Origin: Pectobacterium aquaticum
Lineage (GTDB): Bacteria; Pseudomonadota; Gammaproteobacteria; Enterobacterales; Enterobacteriaceae
Reading direction: 5' to 3'
DNA: 64,000 bases
Assembly (NCBI RefSeq): GCF_003382565.3
Contig: NZ_CP086253.1
Location: 2,914,001 to 2,978,000, forward strand
Every line of letters begins with the position of its first letter. The first letter of the stretch is position 1. Both the position numbers and the translations under genes were made by a program. Below the pieces are notes generated by a model. That model was given only the letters and a program-made list of their open reading frames with translations, was not told the DNA's origin and made no database searches. Positions 8,827 to 18,033 of the stretch are shown here, piece by piece.

Positions 8827-10374
8827 TTATGCTGCGTGTAATGCGTCGTGGCAAATGGCCATCATCGTCATCAGTTTTTCTTCTGTGGCGTCATCGCCAT
8901 GAATTTCCCCGCTAATCCGCCCTTCGCTGAGCGTGATAATGCGGTCGGAAATCGCCATGATCTCCGGCAGGTCGGAGGAAATCACAATCACGGCGACGCC
9001 CCGTTTCGCCATATCGAACAACACCTGATGCACTTCGGACTTGGTGCCAACATCGATGCCGCGCGTGGGCTCATCCACGATCAATACTTTGGGGTTCAGC
9101 GCCATACAGCGGGCAAGAATCACCTTTTGCTGGTTCCCGCCCGACAGCTTGCGCACCTCCTGCTCGCTGTTCACCATTTTGATGTGCAGCGCCTGACGAT
9201 AGGCCTCGATCAGGTCGTCCTCCTTACGGATGTCGACAAACCAGCGCCAGCGCATCAGCGACGAGAGGTTAGATAGCGAGATATTTTCCCTGATCGACAG
9301 CCCCAGCACCGCGCCCTCTTTCTTGCGATCTTCCGGCACCAGCGCGATGCCTTGCGACAACGCATGCAGCGGTGTAGAGGGATAATAGGGTTCGTCATCC
9401 AGCACAAATTCACCGGTAGAGAACGCGTCGGCACCAAACAGGCAACGCGCGATTTCCGTACGTCCTGCGCCCACCAGCCCGGCAATACCGAGCACTTCGC
9501 CCGCATGCACCTGAAAGCTGATGTCCTTTAGCGCAATGCCGTGCGCATCCAGCGGCGGTTTTTCCCGGCTTAAGCCCTTCACCGCCAGCCGTACCGGCTT
9601 ATCCTGATGATGCGTTTCCGCAGGCGGACGGCGGTTAAACACCACGTCACGGCCGACCATCAGGCGAATAATCTCCTGCACATTCGTGCTGGCGACATCC
9701 CCAGAACCGGTGTAGCGGCCGTCCTGAAAGACGGTAAACCGATCGCACAGCTGGAAGACTTCGTGCAGCCGGTGCGTGACATACACCACGCTCACACCGC
9801 GCCCTTTCAGCTCGCGCACCACGCGGTGCAGGCTGTCAACTTCACTGTCGCTCAGCGCCGCCGACGGTTCGTCCATCACAATCAGCTTGGCGTTCAGCGT
9901 CAGCGCTCTGGCGATTTCCACCATCTGCTGCTGCGCCACGCTCAAACGCGCGACCTGCGTCGTCGGCGCAATGTTCAATTTCAGATAATCCAGTACCGCT
10001 TTCGCCTCGCGATTCACCGCCAGCGCGTCCACGAATACGCTACTACGCTGCGGTTCGCGTCCCAGGAACATGTTCTCCGCCACGCTCATATTGGGCAGCA
10101 GATTAAATTCCTGATAAATGGTGATAATCCCCCGCTTTTGGCGCTCCACGGGCGATTCAAGCGGTAACAGCGTCTCGCCACCAAACCAGATATCGCCGCT
10201 GGTCTGCGGCTGCGCCCCTGCCAGCGCCTTCAACAGTGTCGATTTGCCCGCGCCGTTTTCTCCCAATAGCGCATGAATCTCTCCCGGCTGTACGGTCAAC
10301 TGCGCGTTGCTCAGCGCCCAAACACCGGAGAAACTCTTTGCCAAATTGGTAATGTTCAGTAGGGGTTCCGTCAT
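8827..10374 (-). CDS. CUT2 sugar/inositol ABC transporter ATPase (two-domain)
   Basis: RbsA/XylG-like ATPase of 515 residues with two fused nucleotide-binding domains. The first has canonical Walker A GENGAGKST (near 38-46). The second shows the degenerate GLVGAGRTE P-loop typical of this class, then LSGGNQQKVILARCM and LIVDEPTRGIDVG. Start at 10374 is preceded by GGGAGGAAGG. It lies between the periplasmic binding protein and the permease genes, the standard CUT2 order. Confidence 0.92.
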   Translation of the reverse strand: MTEPLLNITNLAKSFSGVWALSNAQLTVQPGEIHALLGENGAGKSTLLKALAGAQPQTSGDIWFGGETLLPLESPVERQKRGIITIYQEFNLLPNMSVAENMFLGREPQRSSVFVDALAVNREAKAVLDYLKLNIAPTTQVARLSVAQQQMVEIARALTLNAKLIVMDEPSAALSDSEVDSLHRVVRELKGRGVSVVYVTHRLHEVFQLCDRFTVFQDGRYTGSGDVASTNVQEIIRLMVGRDVVFNRRPPAETHHQDKPVRLAVKGLSREKPPLDAHGIALKDISFQVHAGEVLGIAGLVGAGRTEIARCLFGADAFSTGEFVLDDEPYYPSTPLHALSQGIALVPEDRKKEGAVLGLSIRENISLSNLSSLMRWRWFVDIRKEDDLIEAYRQALHIKMVNSEQEVRKLSGGNQQKVILARCMALNPKVLIVDEPTRGIDVGTKSEVHQVLFDMAKRGVAVIVISSDLPEIMAISDRIITLSEGRISGEIHGDDATEEKLMTMMAICHDALHAA

Positions 10375-10393
10375 GTTTACCTTCCTCCCGCAA

Positions 10394-10411
10394 GGCCGCG
10401 CGGACGCGGCC
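10394..10411 (-). other. Intercistronic hairpin after the binding-protein gene
   Basis: Perfect 7-bp GC stem GGCCGCG / CGCGGCC with a 4-base loop, between the binding-protein stop and the ATPase Shine-Dalgarno. There is no U-tract, so it is more likely a 3' stabiliser that raises binding-protein levels over the membrane components, as known for other importer operons, than a terminator. Confidence 0.6.
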
Positions 10412-10440
10412 TGCTGAATACCTGTTATGTAGAGAGCGAT

Positions 10441-11379
10441 TTATTTACCCGCTTCGCCAATACGTTCGGCATCGTTCAGGTTATCTTTGGTAATCATGGT
10501 CGGTTGGTAGTCGGCCCCGGTGATAGGCGCTTTACTGCGGATGTTATTGGTCAACTGCGTCAGTGCGGTCGTCACCGCGTAGCCCGGACGTTGATCGGCA
10601 GTTACCGCCAGCCAACCGTCGCGTACGCGAGCCAGCGCTTCCGGCACGGCGTCAAAGCCGGTCACCATTACGTCACCGGGTTTCAGACCTTGCCCTTGTA
10701 ACGCTTCAATCGCACCCAGCGCCATGTCGTCGTTCGCAGAGAGGATCACCTGCGGGCGTTTAGGCAGCGAAGGAAATACACTTTCAACAATGCGCATCCC
10801 TTCGGAACGCATCCAGTTCCCCGTCTGGTCTGCGACGATGTGGTATTTGCTCCCGCCTGCTTTCAGGCTGTCGCGAATCCCCTGCGTACGCTCGATGTTA
10901 GAAGACGAACCCGGTTGACCGGTCAGCAGAATGATCTCTGCGCCATTCGGGAATTTGGTTTTGACATAGTCGGCAATCGCCTGACCGCCTTTGTAGTTAT
11001 TGGCACCAAAGTGCGGCACCGCTTTCTCTGTTTTTACCGAACGATCCAGCGTCACCACCGGTAGCTTGGCATCCTGAATATCGGTAACCGCGCTGGACAC
11101 CGCGTTGACGTCATTCGGTGACACTACGAAGCCCTGTGCCCCACGCGTAATGGCATTTTCCAAGTCGGCGGCCTGCTTCGGTGAGCTACCCTGCCCATCC
11201 AGCACCTGCAAATTCACGCCCAGTTCTTTGGCGGCTTTAACGGCGGTGCGCTGCATGTGTACTTCAAACGGCATAGCGAGATTCGGCGTACTGAAAACGA
11301 TTTGTTCATTTTGGGCCTGAGCAAAACCAGACAGACCCAGTGCGATGGCGATTGCGGAAACGCTGATGATCTTTTTCAT
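10441..11379 (-). CDS. Periplasmic sugar/inositol-binding protein
   Basis: RbsB-family periplasmic binding protein of 312 residues. It starts MKKIISVSAIAIALGLSG and has a signal peptide predicted to be cut after about residue 22 (GFAQAQ). The mature protein shows the type-1 periplasmic fold signatures (VVTLDRSVKT, ILSANDDMALGAIEALQ, VTGFDAVPEAL). The frame extends 23 residues further upstream, but the signal peptide and spacing fix the start at 11379. It lies first in the transporter set, 80 bases after iolG. Inositol as ligand is inferred from the cluster. Confidence 0.9.
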   Translation of the reverse strand: MKKIISVSAIAIALGLSGFAQAQNEQIVFSTPNLAMPFEVHMQRTAVKAAKELGVNLQVLDGQGSSPKQAADLENAITRGAQGFVVSPNDVNAVSSAVTDIQDAKLPVVTLDRSVKTEKAVPHFGANNYKGGQAIADYVKTKFPNGAEIILLTGQPGSSSNIERTQGIRDSLKAGGSKYHIVADQTGNWMRSEGMRIVESVFPSLPKRPQVILSANDDMALGAIEALQGQGLKPGDVMVTGFDAVPEALARVRDGWLAVTADQRPGYAVTTALTQLTNNIRSKAPITGADYQPTMITKDNLNDAERIGEAGK

Positions 11380-11459
11380 ATGTCTTTTCTCTGCTTCTGT
11401 TATGAGTATGGGTGTAGGGTTGAAAGCAGGTAAAACGCGATGTGCCAATGCCGATACGG

Positions 11460-12446
11460 TTACACGGCGACCTCCTTGCCTTGAGCCAGTGATTCAAAGG
11501 CTTTATCCGCCAGATTCAGTGCACGCTCACCGTCCAGCCCGGAGCATTCCGGCTGTGTGCGGCCATTCAGTACGTCGACAAAGTGCTGCCACTCTGCCGC
11601 GTAGGCGGCGTGATAGCGTTGCAGGAAGAAGTATTCGGGTTTCGCCGCCAGACAGCCGTCGTCGGTCCACTGCTCGACCACGTTTTCGCGGATGTTGCCC
11701 GCGCTGAGCACGCCTTTCGCGCCATGCAGTTCGAGGCGCTGATCGTAGCCGTAGCCGGAGCGGCGGCTGTTGACGATGGTCGCCATCGCGCCAGAGGCGA
11801 ATTTCAGCACGATGAATGCGGTATCGATGTCGCCCGCTTCACCAATCGCCGGATCGACCAAATTACTGCCTTGTGCAAAGACCGACACCGGCTCTTCGCC
11901 CATAATGAAGCGCGCCATATCGAAATCATGGATCGTCATGTCGCGGAACATACCGCCGGAAACGCGGACATACTCAGCAGGCGGCGGCGACGGATCGCGG
12001 GAGATAATCAGGAGAGATTCCGGCTTGCCGATACGGCCTTCACCCGCCAGCGTTTTGACGCGGCGGAATTGCGGGTCGTAGCGGCGATTGAAGCCGACAA
12101 ACAATGGTACGTTCTGCTGTTTGACGACGGTCAGGCAATCGCGAACCCGGGCAATATCCAGGTGCACCGGTTTTTCACAGAAAATGGCTTTGCCGTGTTT
12201 GGCAGCCAGCTCAATCAGGTCGGCGTGCGTGTCGGTCGCGGAGGCAATCAGGACGGCGTGCACCGCCGGATCGCTCATGACCTCGTCAACCGTTTTTACT
12301 TTGGTATGATAACGTTCTGCCAGCACCGTGGCATTTGCCGGGTTGGGATCGACCACCGCGTGCAGGTTGGTTTCTTTGTGTGCCGCGATGTTCACTGCAT
12401 GGACCTGGCCGATGCGGCCCGCGCCCAGTAAAGCGATGTTAAACAT
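11460..12446 (-). CDS. iolG: myo-Inositol 2-dehydrogenase IolG
   Basis: Oxidises myo-inositol to 2-keto-myo-inositol with NAD+, the first pathway step. The protein of 328 residues has the nucleotide-binding motif GAGRIGQVH (8-16), the EKPVH motif with Lys92, and TIHDFDMARF around His173, all expected of IolG in the Gfo/Idh/MocA family. It is first in the minus-strand run iolG, transporter, second dehydrogenase, iolC, iolE, iolB. The roughly 400 bases upstream therefore hold the promoter of the whole run. Confidence 0.95.
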   Translation of the reverse strand: MFNIALLGAGRIGQVHAVNIAAHKETNLHAVVDPNPANATVLAERYHTKVKTVDEVMSDPAVHAVLIASATDTHADLIELAAKHGKAIFCEKPVHLDIARVRDCLTVVKQQNVPLFVGFNRRYDPQFRRVKTLAGEGRIGKPESLLIISRDPSPPPAEYVRVSGGMFRDMTIHDFDMARFIMGEEPVSVFAQGSNLVDPAIGEAGDIDTAFIVLKFASGAMATIVNSRRSGYGYDQRLELHGAKGVLSAGNIRENVVEQWTDDGCLAAKPEYFFLQRYHAAYAAEWQHFVDVLNGRTQPECSGLDGERALNLADKAFESLAQGKEVAV

Positions 12447-12767
12447 AGATGCTCCCTTGCTGCCTGAGTGGCGTGTAATGCCAGACTGAAAAAGTGACGG
12501 ATAACGGCTAGTCGCATTCTCCCCAGCCCCATCACCCGCTCTTTACCGCGAATCCTGATAGATAAAATAAAACATTTATTTCAGTTTTGTATAAATTGAA
12601 AATTATGTTTTTGCGCGCCAGTTAACATTTTCATGACATCTTCGCTGTTTTCTGCAACCCCAATCACACATCGAATGAGTATGTCTGTGCCGGTATACAG
12701 GAATATCAGAGGATCGGTCAGGCGCTGGCGTAAAAAGGAGGGAAAAATGAAACCGCGGTTTGAAAAT

Positions 12768-12781
12768 GAAATGGATGTTTC
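12768..12781. promoter_or_regulatory. Candidate IolR operator upstream of iolG
   Basis: GAAATGGATGTTTC, i.e. GAAA-N6-TTTC, is a dyad about 320 bases before iolG. A similar GAAATGAACATTCC lies before iolA. Sinorhizobium IolR, also an RpiR-family protein, is known to bind GGAA-N6-TTCC, so these are reasonable candidates. Assignment to the regulator at 17152 is inferred. Confidence 0.4.
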
Positions 12782-12919
12782 AATTTAATTCGGGAATCTA
12801 GAGGAAGGATTAGGCAGCACTAAAGATCGCAAACGTTATCTGCACAGGCTGTCCCTTCGTCAAATTTTATGCGAACGAGGAGAAGGTTTCGTGCGCTACA
12901 ATACTGCTATTCCATGCTA

Positions 12920-13140
12920 CCTCGTAGCACGCGCCCGACGCAGGGCGCTCAGTCGCCGCCCTGCGAACCCTGGCTTCCGGCTAAATTATGTCGCTACGCG
13001 ATACCTTCGTCGCCATCAGGCTTAACGGACCGCTTGCGACACGCTCCCGGCGTGGCGCAAGCTTTCGCCGCGTCCATGCGGCTCATCCTAAGCCTGCTAT
13101 CTCCTCAGCATAATTTCTTACGCCGGATTACGGCCCCCCT
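12920..13140. other. GC-rich structured block without a credible gene
   Basis: The 748-base gap between iolG and iolD holds the AT-rich iolG promoter side (12447-12870) and then this GC-rich block. It contains a perfect 9-bp stem CGCAGGGCG / CGCCCTGCG (12939-12965) and a second stem GCGACACGC / GCGTGGCGC with one mismatch (13036-13058). Open frames across it have arginine/proline/serine-rich, low-information products. It may be a structured RNA or a dispersed repeat. Nothing here identifies it. Confidence 0.4.
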
Positions 13141-13194
13141 ACTTGCACCCTTGCGTTATTTGTAGATAAGAGACAGTGATGCAGGGGAGATCAC

Positions 13195-15126
13195 CTAATA
13201 TTGCCGTGCGCGGGAGAGCGCGGCTTTCACGCTATTGGCGGCAGACTCAATCTCTGGGTTATCCGCAACCTGTGCCGTACCGGTGCGCCACCAGGATTCG
13301 TAGCCGTGCGTCATGGTCTTCGGCAGTACTTTGATATCGAGCAGTACTGGTCCCGGATGTTCACGTGATTCCGTCAGCGCCTGCCTGAGCGAGTCTTCAT
13401 CATGCACCCGCCACGCTTTGCAGCCGTAGCTTTCCGCATTCTTGGCGAAATCCACCGGAATGAGTGCGCCGCGCAGTTGCCCCGACTCCGCATCGCGGTA
13501 GCGATTTTCCGTACAGAAGCTCCCCATTCCCTGACTCATTTGCAGGTTGTTAATACAACCAAAGCCCGCGTTATCGAATAGCAGCACGGTGATTTTGATG
13601 CCCTCCTGTACCGCCGTTTGCAGTTCGGTATGCAGCATTAAATAAGACCCGTCGCCGACCATCGCGTAGACCGGCTGTTGCGGTGCCGCAAGGCGTGCAC
13701 CAATCGCCGCCGCAATCTCGTATCCCATACAGGAATAGCCATATTCCAGATGATAGCTGTCCGGCGTTTTCACCTGCCACACGCGCTGTAGATCGCCCGG
13801 TAACGAACCCGCCGCTCCCACCACAATCGCGTTGTCTTCCAGTTTCTCATTCAGAATGCCCAACACACGCGTTTGCGTCAGGTGGGTATTCAGCATCTGG
13901 CGGTATTCATCCAGCTTGTCTTCCAGACCATCCACCACTTCTGGCACCAGTTCACCGCTATCCTGCACGGTAAACAACCGCTGTAGCTCGCGTTCCCATT
14001 CAGCACGAGCCTGTTCGACGGCCTGCTGCCAGCCGCTACGATACGATGCCGTCGCCAGCCGTTCAGACAGCGCTTCCAACCCGACACGCGCATCGGCGAT
14101 CAGGGGTAGCGCATCCAGTTTTAACGCATCGAACTCGGCAACGTTGAGCAGTAAAAATTCGACGTTCGGGTTCTGAAACAGCGACTTGGAGCCAGTGGTG
14201 AAATCGGTTAAACGCGTCCCGATACCGATAATCAGATCCGCCTCATGCGCCAGCCGATTCGCCGCCAGCCCGCCCGTCACGCCAATACCGCCGCAGTTCA
14301 GCGGATGTGATGACACAATCGCACCTTTACCCGCCTGCGTTTCGCCAAACGGAATCGCAAATTGCTCGGCAAATTGCGCCAGCGCCTCATGTGCGCCGGA
14401 ATAACGGACACCGCCGCCGCAAATCAGCATCGGACGACGCTTTTTCGCAATCAGCGCTGCCGCCTCATCCAACCGTGCCGCATCCGGCGGGCGTCGTTCG
14501 AGGTGATGGACGCGCTTGCGGAAAAACGATGCCGGATAATCCCAGACTTCCGCCTGCACATCCTGCGGTAAACATAGCGTCACCGCGCCGGTATCGGCCG
14601 GATCGGTCAGCACGCGCATGGCGTTAATCAGCGCACTCATCAGTTGTTCAGGGCGATTAATGCGATCCCAATAGCGGGAAACGGGTTTGAAGCAGTCATT
14701 GGTGCTGATCGACAGATCGTGATATTGCTCGACCTGCTGCAACACCGGATCTGGCTGTCGGCAGGCGAAGAGGTCGCCCGGCAACAGTAGTACCGGAATG
14801 CGGTTGGCGGTGGCGGTCGCCGCCGCAGTCACCATATTTGCCGCCCCCGGCCCCACCGACGACGTCACCGCATAGATTTTCCGCCGCTTGTGCTGTTTAG
14901 CGAATCCAACGGCGATCTGTGCCATTCCCTGTTCGTTGCACCCCTGATGCACGGTGAGACGATTCGCCTCCTGTTCCAGTGCCTGGCCGATGCCCAGCAC
15001 ATTGCCGTGACCAAAAATGGTCATGACGCCCTGCACAAAGGGGGATTCTTCACCGTCTACGCTGAGGTATTGCTGGTTGAGAAACCTGACCAGCGCCTGC
15101 GCCATGGTGATGCGACACGTATCCAT
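13195..15126 (-). CDS. iolD: Trihydroxycyclohexane-1,2-dione hydrolase IolD
   Basis: Thiamine-diphosphate enzyme of 643 residues that hydrolyses the cyclic dione ring to 5-deoxy-D-glucuronate. It starts MDTCRITMAQALVRFLNQQY after an AAGGAG site. The N-terminal third carries the Pyr domain; the C-terminal third has the ThDP/Mg motif MVGDGSYLML through FDNAGFGCINN. It lies 186 bases downstream of iolA on the same strand, separated by a strong hairpin. The product passes to IolB at the far end of the cluster. Confidence 0.95.
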   Translation of the reverse strand: MDTCRITMAQALVRFLNQQYLSVDGEESPFVQGVMTIFGHGNVLGIGQALEQEANRLTVHQGCNEQGMAQIAVGFAKQHKRRKIYAVTSSVGPGAANMVTAAATATANRIPVLLLPGDLFACRQPDPVLQQVEQYHDLSISTNDCFKPVSRYWDRINRPEQLMSALINAMRVLTDPADTGAVTLCLPQDVQAEVWDYPASFFRKRVHHLERRPPDAARLDEAAALIAKKRRPMLICGGGVRYSGAHEALAQFAEQFAIPFGETQAGKGAIVSSHPLNCGGIGVTGGLAANRLAHEADLIIGIGTRLTDFTTGSKSLFQNPNVEFLLLNVAEFDALKLDALPLIADARVGLEALSERLATASYRSGWQQAVEQARAEWERELQRLFTVQDSGELVPEVVDGLEDKLDEYRQMLNTHLTQTRVLGILNEKLEDNAIVVGAAGSLPGDLQRVWQVKTPDSYHLEYGYSCMGYEIAAAIGARLAAPQQPVYAMVGDGSYLMLHTELQTAVQEGIKITVLLFDNAGFGCINNLQMSQGMGSFCTENRYRDAESGQLRGALIPVDFAKNAESYGCKAWRVHDEDSLRQALTESREHPGPVLLDIKVLPKTMTHGYESWWRTGTAQVADNPEIESAANSVKAALSRARQY

Positions 15127-15198
15127 TGATCTACTCCTTCACGTAAGGGAGGATTAAATTACTGATCCCTGCTGCAATATCGAGATACACGGGTATAC

Positions 15199-15237
15199 CA
15201 CGGGGCGAGGCGTCCCTGCGGGAACCTCATCCCCGTG
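15199..15237. other. Long hairpin between iolA and iolD
   Basis: Nested inverted repeat: CACGGGG, GAGG and CCC pair with GGG, CCTC and CCCCGTG across a 39-base span. No U-run follows on either strand, so it is not an obvious terminator. It probably stabilises or processes the iolA-iolD transcript and may set different levels of the two enzymes. Confidence 0.6.
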
Positions 15238-15312
15238 TTCCCCCTAAAACTACACATTCTTGATGCAGCACATTTCTGGTTCTTGTTATCGTTACTAACG
15301 TGACACACATCC

Positions 15313-16824
15313 TCACTCCAGCGTGGGCATGACGAAGCTGCTGGTGTGGTGTTCCAGACGGACGCTGGCGGGCCAGCGGCTGGTGACGGTTTTCATGCGG
15401 GTGTAGAAGCGCACGCCGTCGTTGCCGTGAACGTTCAGCGGCCCAAAAATGGAGCGCTTCCAGCCGCCGAAGCTGTGGAATGCCATCGGCACCGGAATCG
15501 GTACGTTCACGCCGACCATGCCTGCCTGCACCTCTTCGCAGAACTGACGCGCCGTTTCACCATCGCGGGTAAAAATAGCGGTGCCGTTGCCGTATTCATG
15601 GTTGTTAATCAGCGTCACTGCCGTCTGGTAATCCGGCACGCGCACCACGGACAGCACCGGGCCAAAAATTTCTTCCTGATAGATCGTCATCTCCGGCGTG
15701 ACGTTATCGAACAGCGTCGGCCCGATGAAGTAGCCTTGCGGGTGCCCCTGAACAGACAGCGTGCGGCCATCGATGCGCAACGTCGCGCCCTGATCGACGC
15801 CACTTTGAATATAGTCGGCAATCTTCGCCCGGTGCGGTGCGCTGATCACCGGCCCCATTTCATTTTCCTGCCCGTCCACCAGACCTGGCCCGACGCGCAT
15901 TGCTTTGATCTGTGCGCTCAAACGCTGATGCAATGCTTCCGCGGTGTCATCTCCGACAGCCACCACCACCGACAGCGCCATGCAGCGTTCGCCTGCCGCG
16001 CCAAAGGCCGCGCCCATGATCGCGCTGGCAGCCATGTCCATGTCGGCATCCGGCATCAGGATACAGTGGTTTTTCGCCCCGCCCAGCGCCTGACAGCGTT
16101 TGCCGTGCGCCGATGCCGTCTGATAAATGTATTCCGCTACTGGCGTCGATCCCACAAAGCTTACCGCCTGTACCCGCGGATCGGTCAGCAGGATGTCCAC
16201 CGCTTCTTTGTCACCCTGAACAACGTTAAACACGCCATCCGGCAGGCCCGCTTCTTTCAGCAGTTGCGCTAACAGCAGCGAAAGCGACGGATCTTTTTCC
16301 GACGGCTTAAGCACAAAGGTATTGCCGGTCGCCAGCGCAATCGGGAACATCCACATGGGCACCATCGCGGGGAAGTTGAAAGGCGTAATCCCGACGCACA
16401 CGCCGAGCGGCTGCATGAGCGAATGACTATCCACCCCAGTACCGACATTCGCCGAGTGTTCGCCTTTTTGCAGATGCGGAATACCACAGGCAAACTCAAC
16501 GACTTCCAGACCGCGCGTCACCTCCCCCACGGCATCGGAATAGACTTTGCCGTGCTCCTGTGAAATCAGACGGGCCAGCGTATCCATTCGTTCTTCCAGC
16601 AGCGCCTTGAAGCGAAACAGCACGCGCGCACGGCGGAGCGGAGAGTGTTTTGACCACGCAGGGAATGCCGCCGCCGCGCTGGCAATCGCCTGCTCGACTT
16701 CCGCCTTATCAGACATCACAACCTGGCGAATCTGCTCGCCCGTCGCTGGGTTATACACCGCGGCGTAGCGTTGGCTGTTGCTGGAGGCAATCGCCCCCTG
16801 AATGAAGTTAGATACGGTTTCCAT
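15313..16824 (-). CDS. iolA: Methylmalonate-semialdehyde dehydrogenase IolA/MmsA
   Basis: CoA-acylating dehydrogenase that turns malonate semialdehyde from the IolC/aldolase step into acetyl-CoA and CO2. The protein of 503 residues begins METVSNFIQG and shows the oxyanion Asn in GITPFNFPAM (Asn150) and the catalytic Cys281 in GAAGERCMA. Start 16824 was chosen because AAAGGTG precedes it; 14 further residues are open upstream. It is the first gene of a minus-strand unit with iolD and is divergent from the regulator gene, sharing a 327-base promoter region. Confidence 0.94.
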   Translation of the reverse strand: METVSNFIQGAIASSNSQRYAAVYNPATGEQIRQVVMSDKAEVEQAIASAAAAFPAWSKHSPLRRARVLFRFKALLEERMDTLARLISQEHGKVYSDAVGEVTRGLEVVEFACGIPHLQKGEHSANVGTGVDSHSLMQPLGVCVGITPFNFPAMVPMWMFPIALATGNTFVLKPSEKDPSLSLLLAQLLKEAGLPDGVFNVVQGDKEAVDILLTDPRVQAVSFVGSTPVAEYIYQTASAHGKRCQALGGAKNHCILMPDADMDMAASAIMGAAFGAAGERCMALSVVVAVGDDTAEALHQRLSAQIKAMRVGPGLVDGQENEMGPVISAPHRAKIADYIQSGVDQGATLRIDGRTLSVQGHPQGYFIGPTLFDNVTPEMTIYQEEIFGPVLSVVRVPDYQTAVTLINNHEYGNGTAIFTRDGETARQFCEEVQAGMVGVNVPIPVPMAFHSFGGWKRSIFGPLNVHGNDGVRFYTRMKTVTSRWPASVRLEHHTSSFVMPTLE

Positions 16825-16881
16825 GTTTACACCTTTGTGGGTTTTGAGGAGACAAACGGCTGACATCGGATTACAGTATAT

Positions 16882-16895
16882 GAAATGAACATTCC
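16882..16895. promoter_or_regulatory. Candidate IolR operator upstream of iolA
   Basis: GAAATGAACATTCC fits GRAA-N6-TTYC and lies 58 bases before the iolA start, a position suited to repression. It pairs with the similar site at 12768. Confidence 0.45.
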
Positions 16896-17059
16896 ATTTA
16901 ATGTAAAAATAAAATAAATGTTGATTATTGTGATCCGCTGCGAATTTTTATGTAAACTTGAAGACAGCCGTCCATAAAGACAGGCGAGCAGCCTCTGAAA
17001 ATAGTCGTATCGATAAAAGGTGTGCCGCCGGAAATGTCATACAGATAAAACAACCGTAT

Positions 17060-17076
17060 CCAGAAATGAATTTTCT
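17060..17076. promoter_or_regulatory. Palindrome upstream of the RpiR-type regulator
   Basis: CAGAAA-TGAAT-TTTCTG is a perfect 6-bp-arm dyad 75 bases before the regulator start. It shares the GAAATGAA core with the site at 16882, so it may be an autoregulatory operator. Confidence 0.4.
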
Positions 17077-17151
17077 GTTCCGTTTCAGGCGCCAGTCATG
17101 AAATCGCCCTAATGGGATAGGTTCTTATACGTCTTTGGGAGATAACCCGAT

Positions 17152-18033
17152 ATGCCCATGGCTACCAGCCTGAGAGAGTTACAGGAACAGATCCGCGAGC
17201 GTTATGATTCGCTCAGCAAGCGGTTACAGCAGGTGGCGCACTATGTGCTGGATAATACCAACAGCATCGCGTTCGATACCGTCGCGGTGATCGCCGAACG
17301 CGCTGACGTTCCCCCCTCAACGTTGATTCGTTTCGCCAACGCCTTTGATTTCAGCGGCTTCAACGAAATGAAACAGCTGTTCCGTATGAATCTGGTGGAG
17401 GAAACCGCCAGCTATACCGACCGGGCGCGGCTGTTTCGGGCGATGGAAGCTGACGCCGTGCCAGAAACGCCGCTGGATATTCTGCATGAGTTTGCCCGCT
17501 CAAACGCGCAGGCGATGCAGCAGTTAGCGGCACGTACCCCGCAAGAAGATCTGCAAAAAGCCGTCGATTTGCTGGCTCAGGCGGAAACCATCTATATCGT
17601 CGGACTGCGGCGCTCGTTCAGCGTCGCCACTTACCTCACCTATGCGCTCAGCCATCTGGAAAGCAGCCCGATTCTGGTCAACGGCTTGGGAGGCATGTTT
17701 CGTGAACAACTCAGTCGAGTCAACTCACGCGACGTGGTGGTTTCCATCAGCTTCTCGCCCTATTCACAGGAAACCGTGATGGTCAGTGAGATGGCCGCGA
17801 AGGCCGGTGCGCGGCAAATCGTGATTACCGACAGCCAGATCAGTCCGCTGGCAACACTCAGCGACGTTTGCTTTGTCGTGAAGGAAGCGCAGGTTGATGC
17901 GTTCCGTTCACAGTCCGCCACGCTATGTCTGGTGCAATCGCTAATGGTGTCGCTGGCCTACCGGCAGGGAAACGGCGCAGATCAGAGTGAAAAACAACAG
18001 CGCAGCGGTAATGACTCCAATTCGTTGAATTGA
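17152..18033 (+). CDS. iolR: RpiR/MurR-family regulator of the iol genes
   Basis: A 293-residue DNA-binding regulator. An N-terminal HTH_6 domain (about residues 1-80, with RADVPPSTLIRFANAFDFSGFNEMKQ) is followed by a SIS sugar-phosphate-binding domain (about 120-255; VGLRRSFSVATYL, ISFSPYSQETV). Divergent from iolA and flanked only by inositol genes, it most likely senses an inositol catabolite and represses the cluster. GGGAGAT precedes ATG 17152. The last nine codons and the stop lie inside the left end of an IS1 remnant, so the native C-terminus has been replaced; the SIS domain itself looks complete. Confidence 0.85.
   Translation: MPMATSLRELQEQIRERYDSLSKRLQQVAHYVLDNTNSIAFDTVAVIAERADVPPSTLIRFANAFDFSGFNEMKQLFRMNLVEETASYTDRARLFRAMEADAVPETPLDILHEFARSNAQAMQQLAARTPQEDLQKAVDLLAQAETIYIVGLRRSFSVATYLTYALSHLESSPILVNGLGGMFREQLSRVNSRDVVVSISFSPYSQETVMVSEMAAKAGARQIVITDSQISPLATLSDVCFVVKEAQVDAFRSQSATLCLVQSLMVSLAYRQGNGADQSEKQQRSGNDSNSLN

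Noticed and set aside
12869..13165. 98-residue open frame in the gap before iolD
   Set aside because: Its arginine-, proline- and serine-rich product has no domain and the frame only exists because the block is GC-rich and structured.
13161..13176. String resembling the inner part of a Tn5 mosaic end (ATAAGAGACAG)
   Set aside because: Only 11 exact bases match, there is no transposon gene or second end nearby; taken as chance or at most a library artefact.
15346..16272. Long open frame antisense to iolA, with similar ones opposite iolG, the sugar ATPase and galF-side genes
   Set aside because: Histidine/arginine-rich products without domains, no ribosome sites, and full overlap with well-supported genes.
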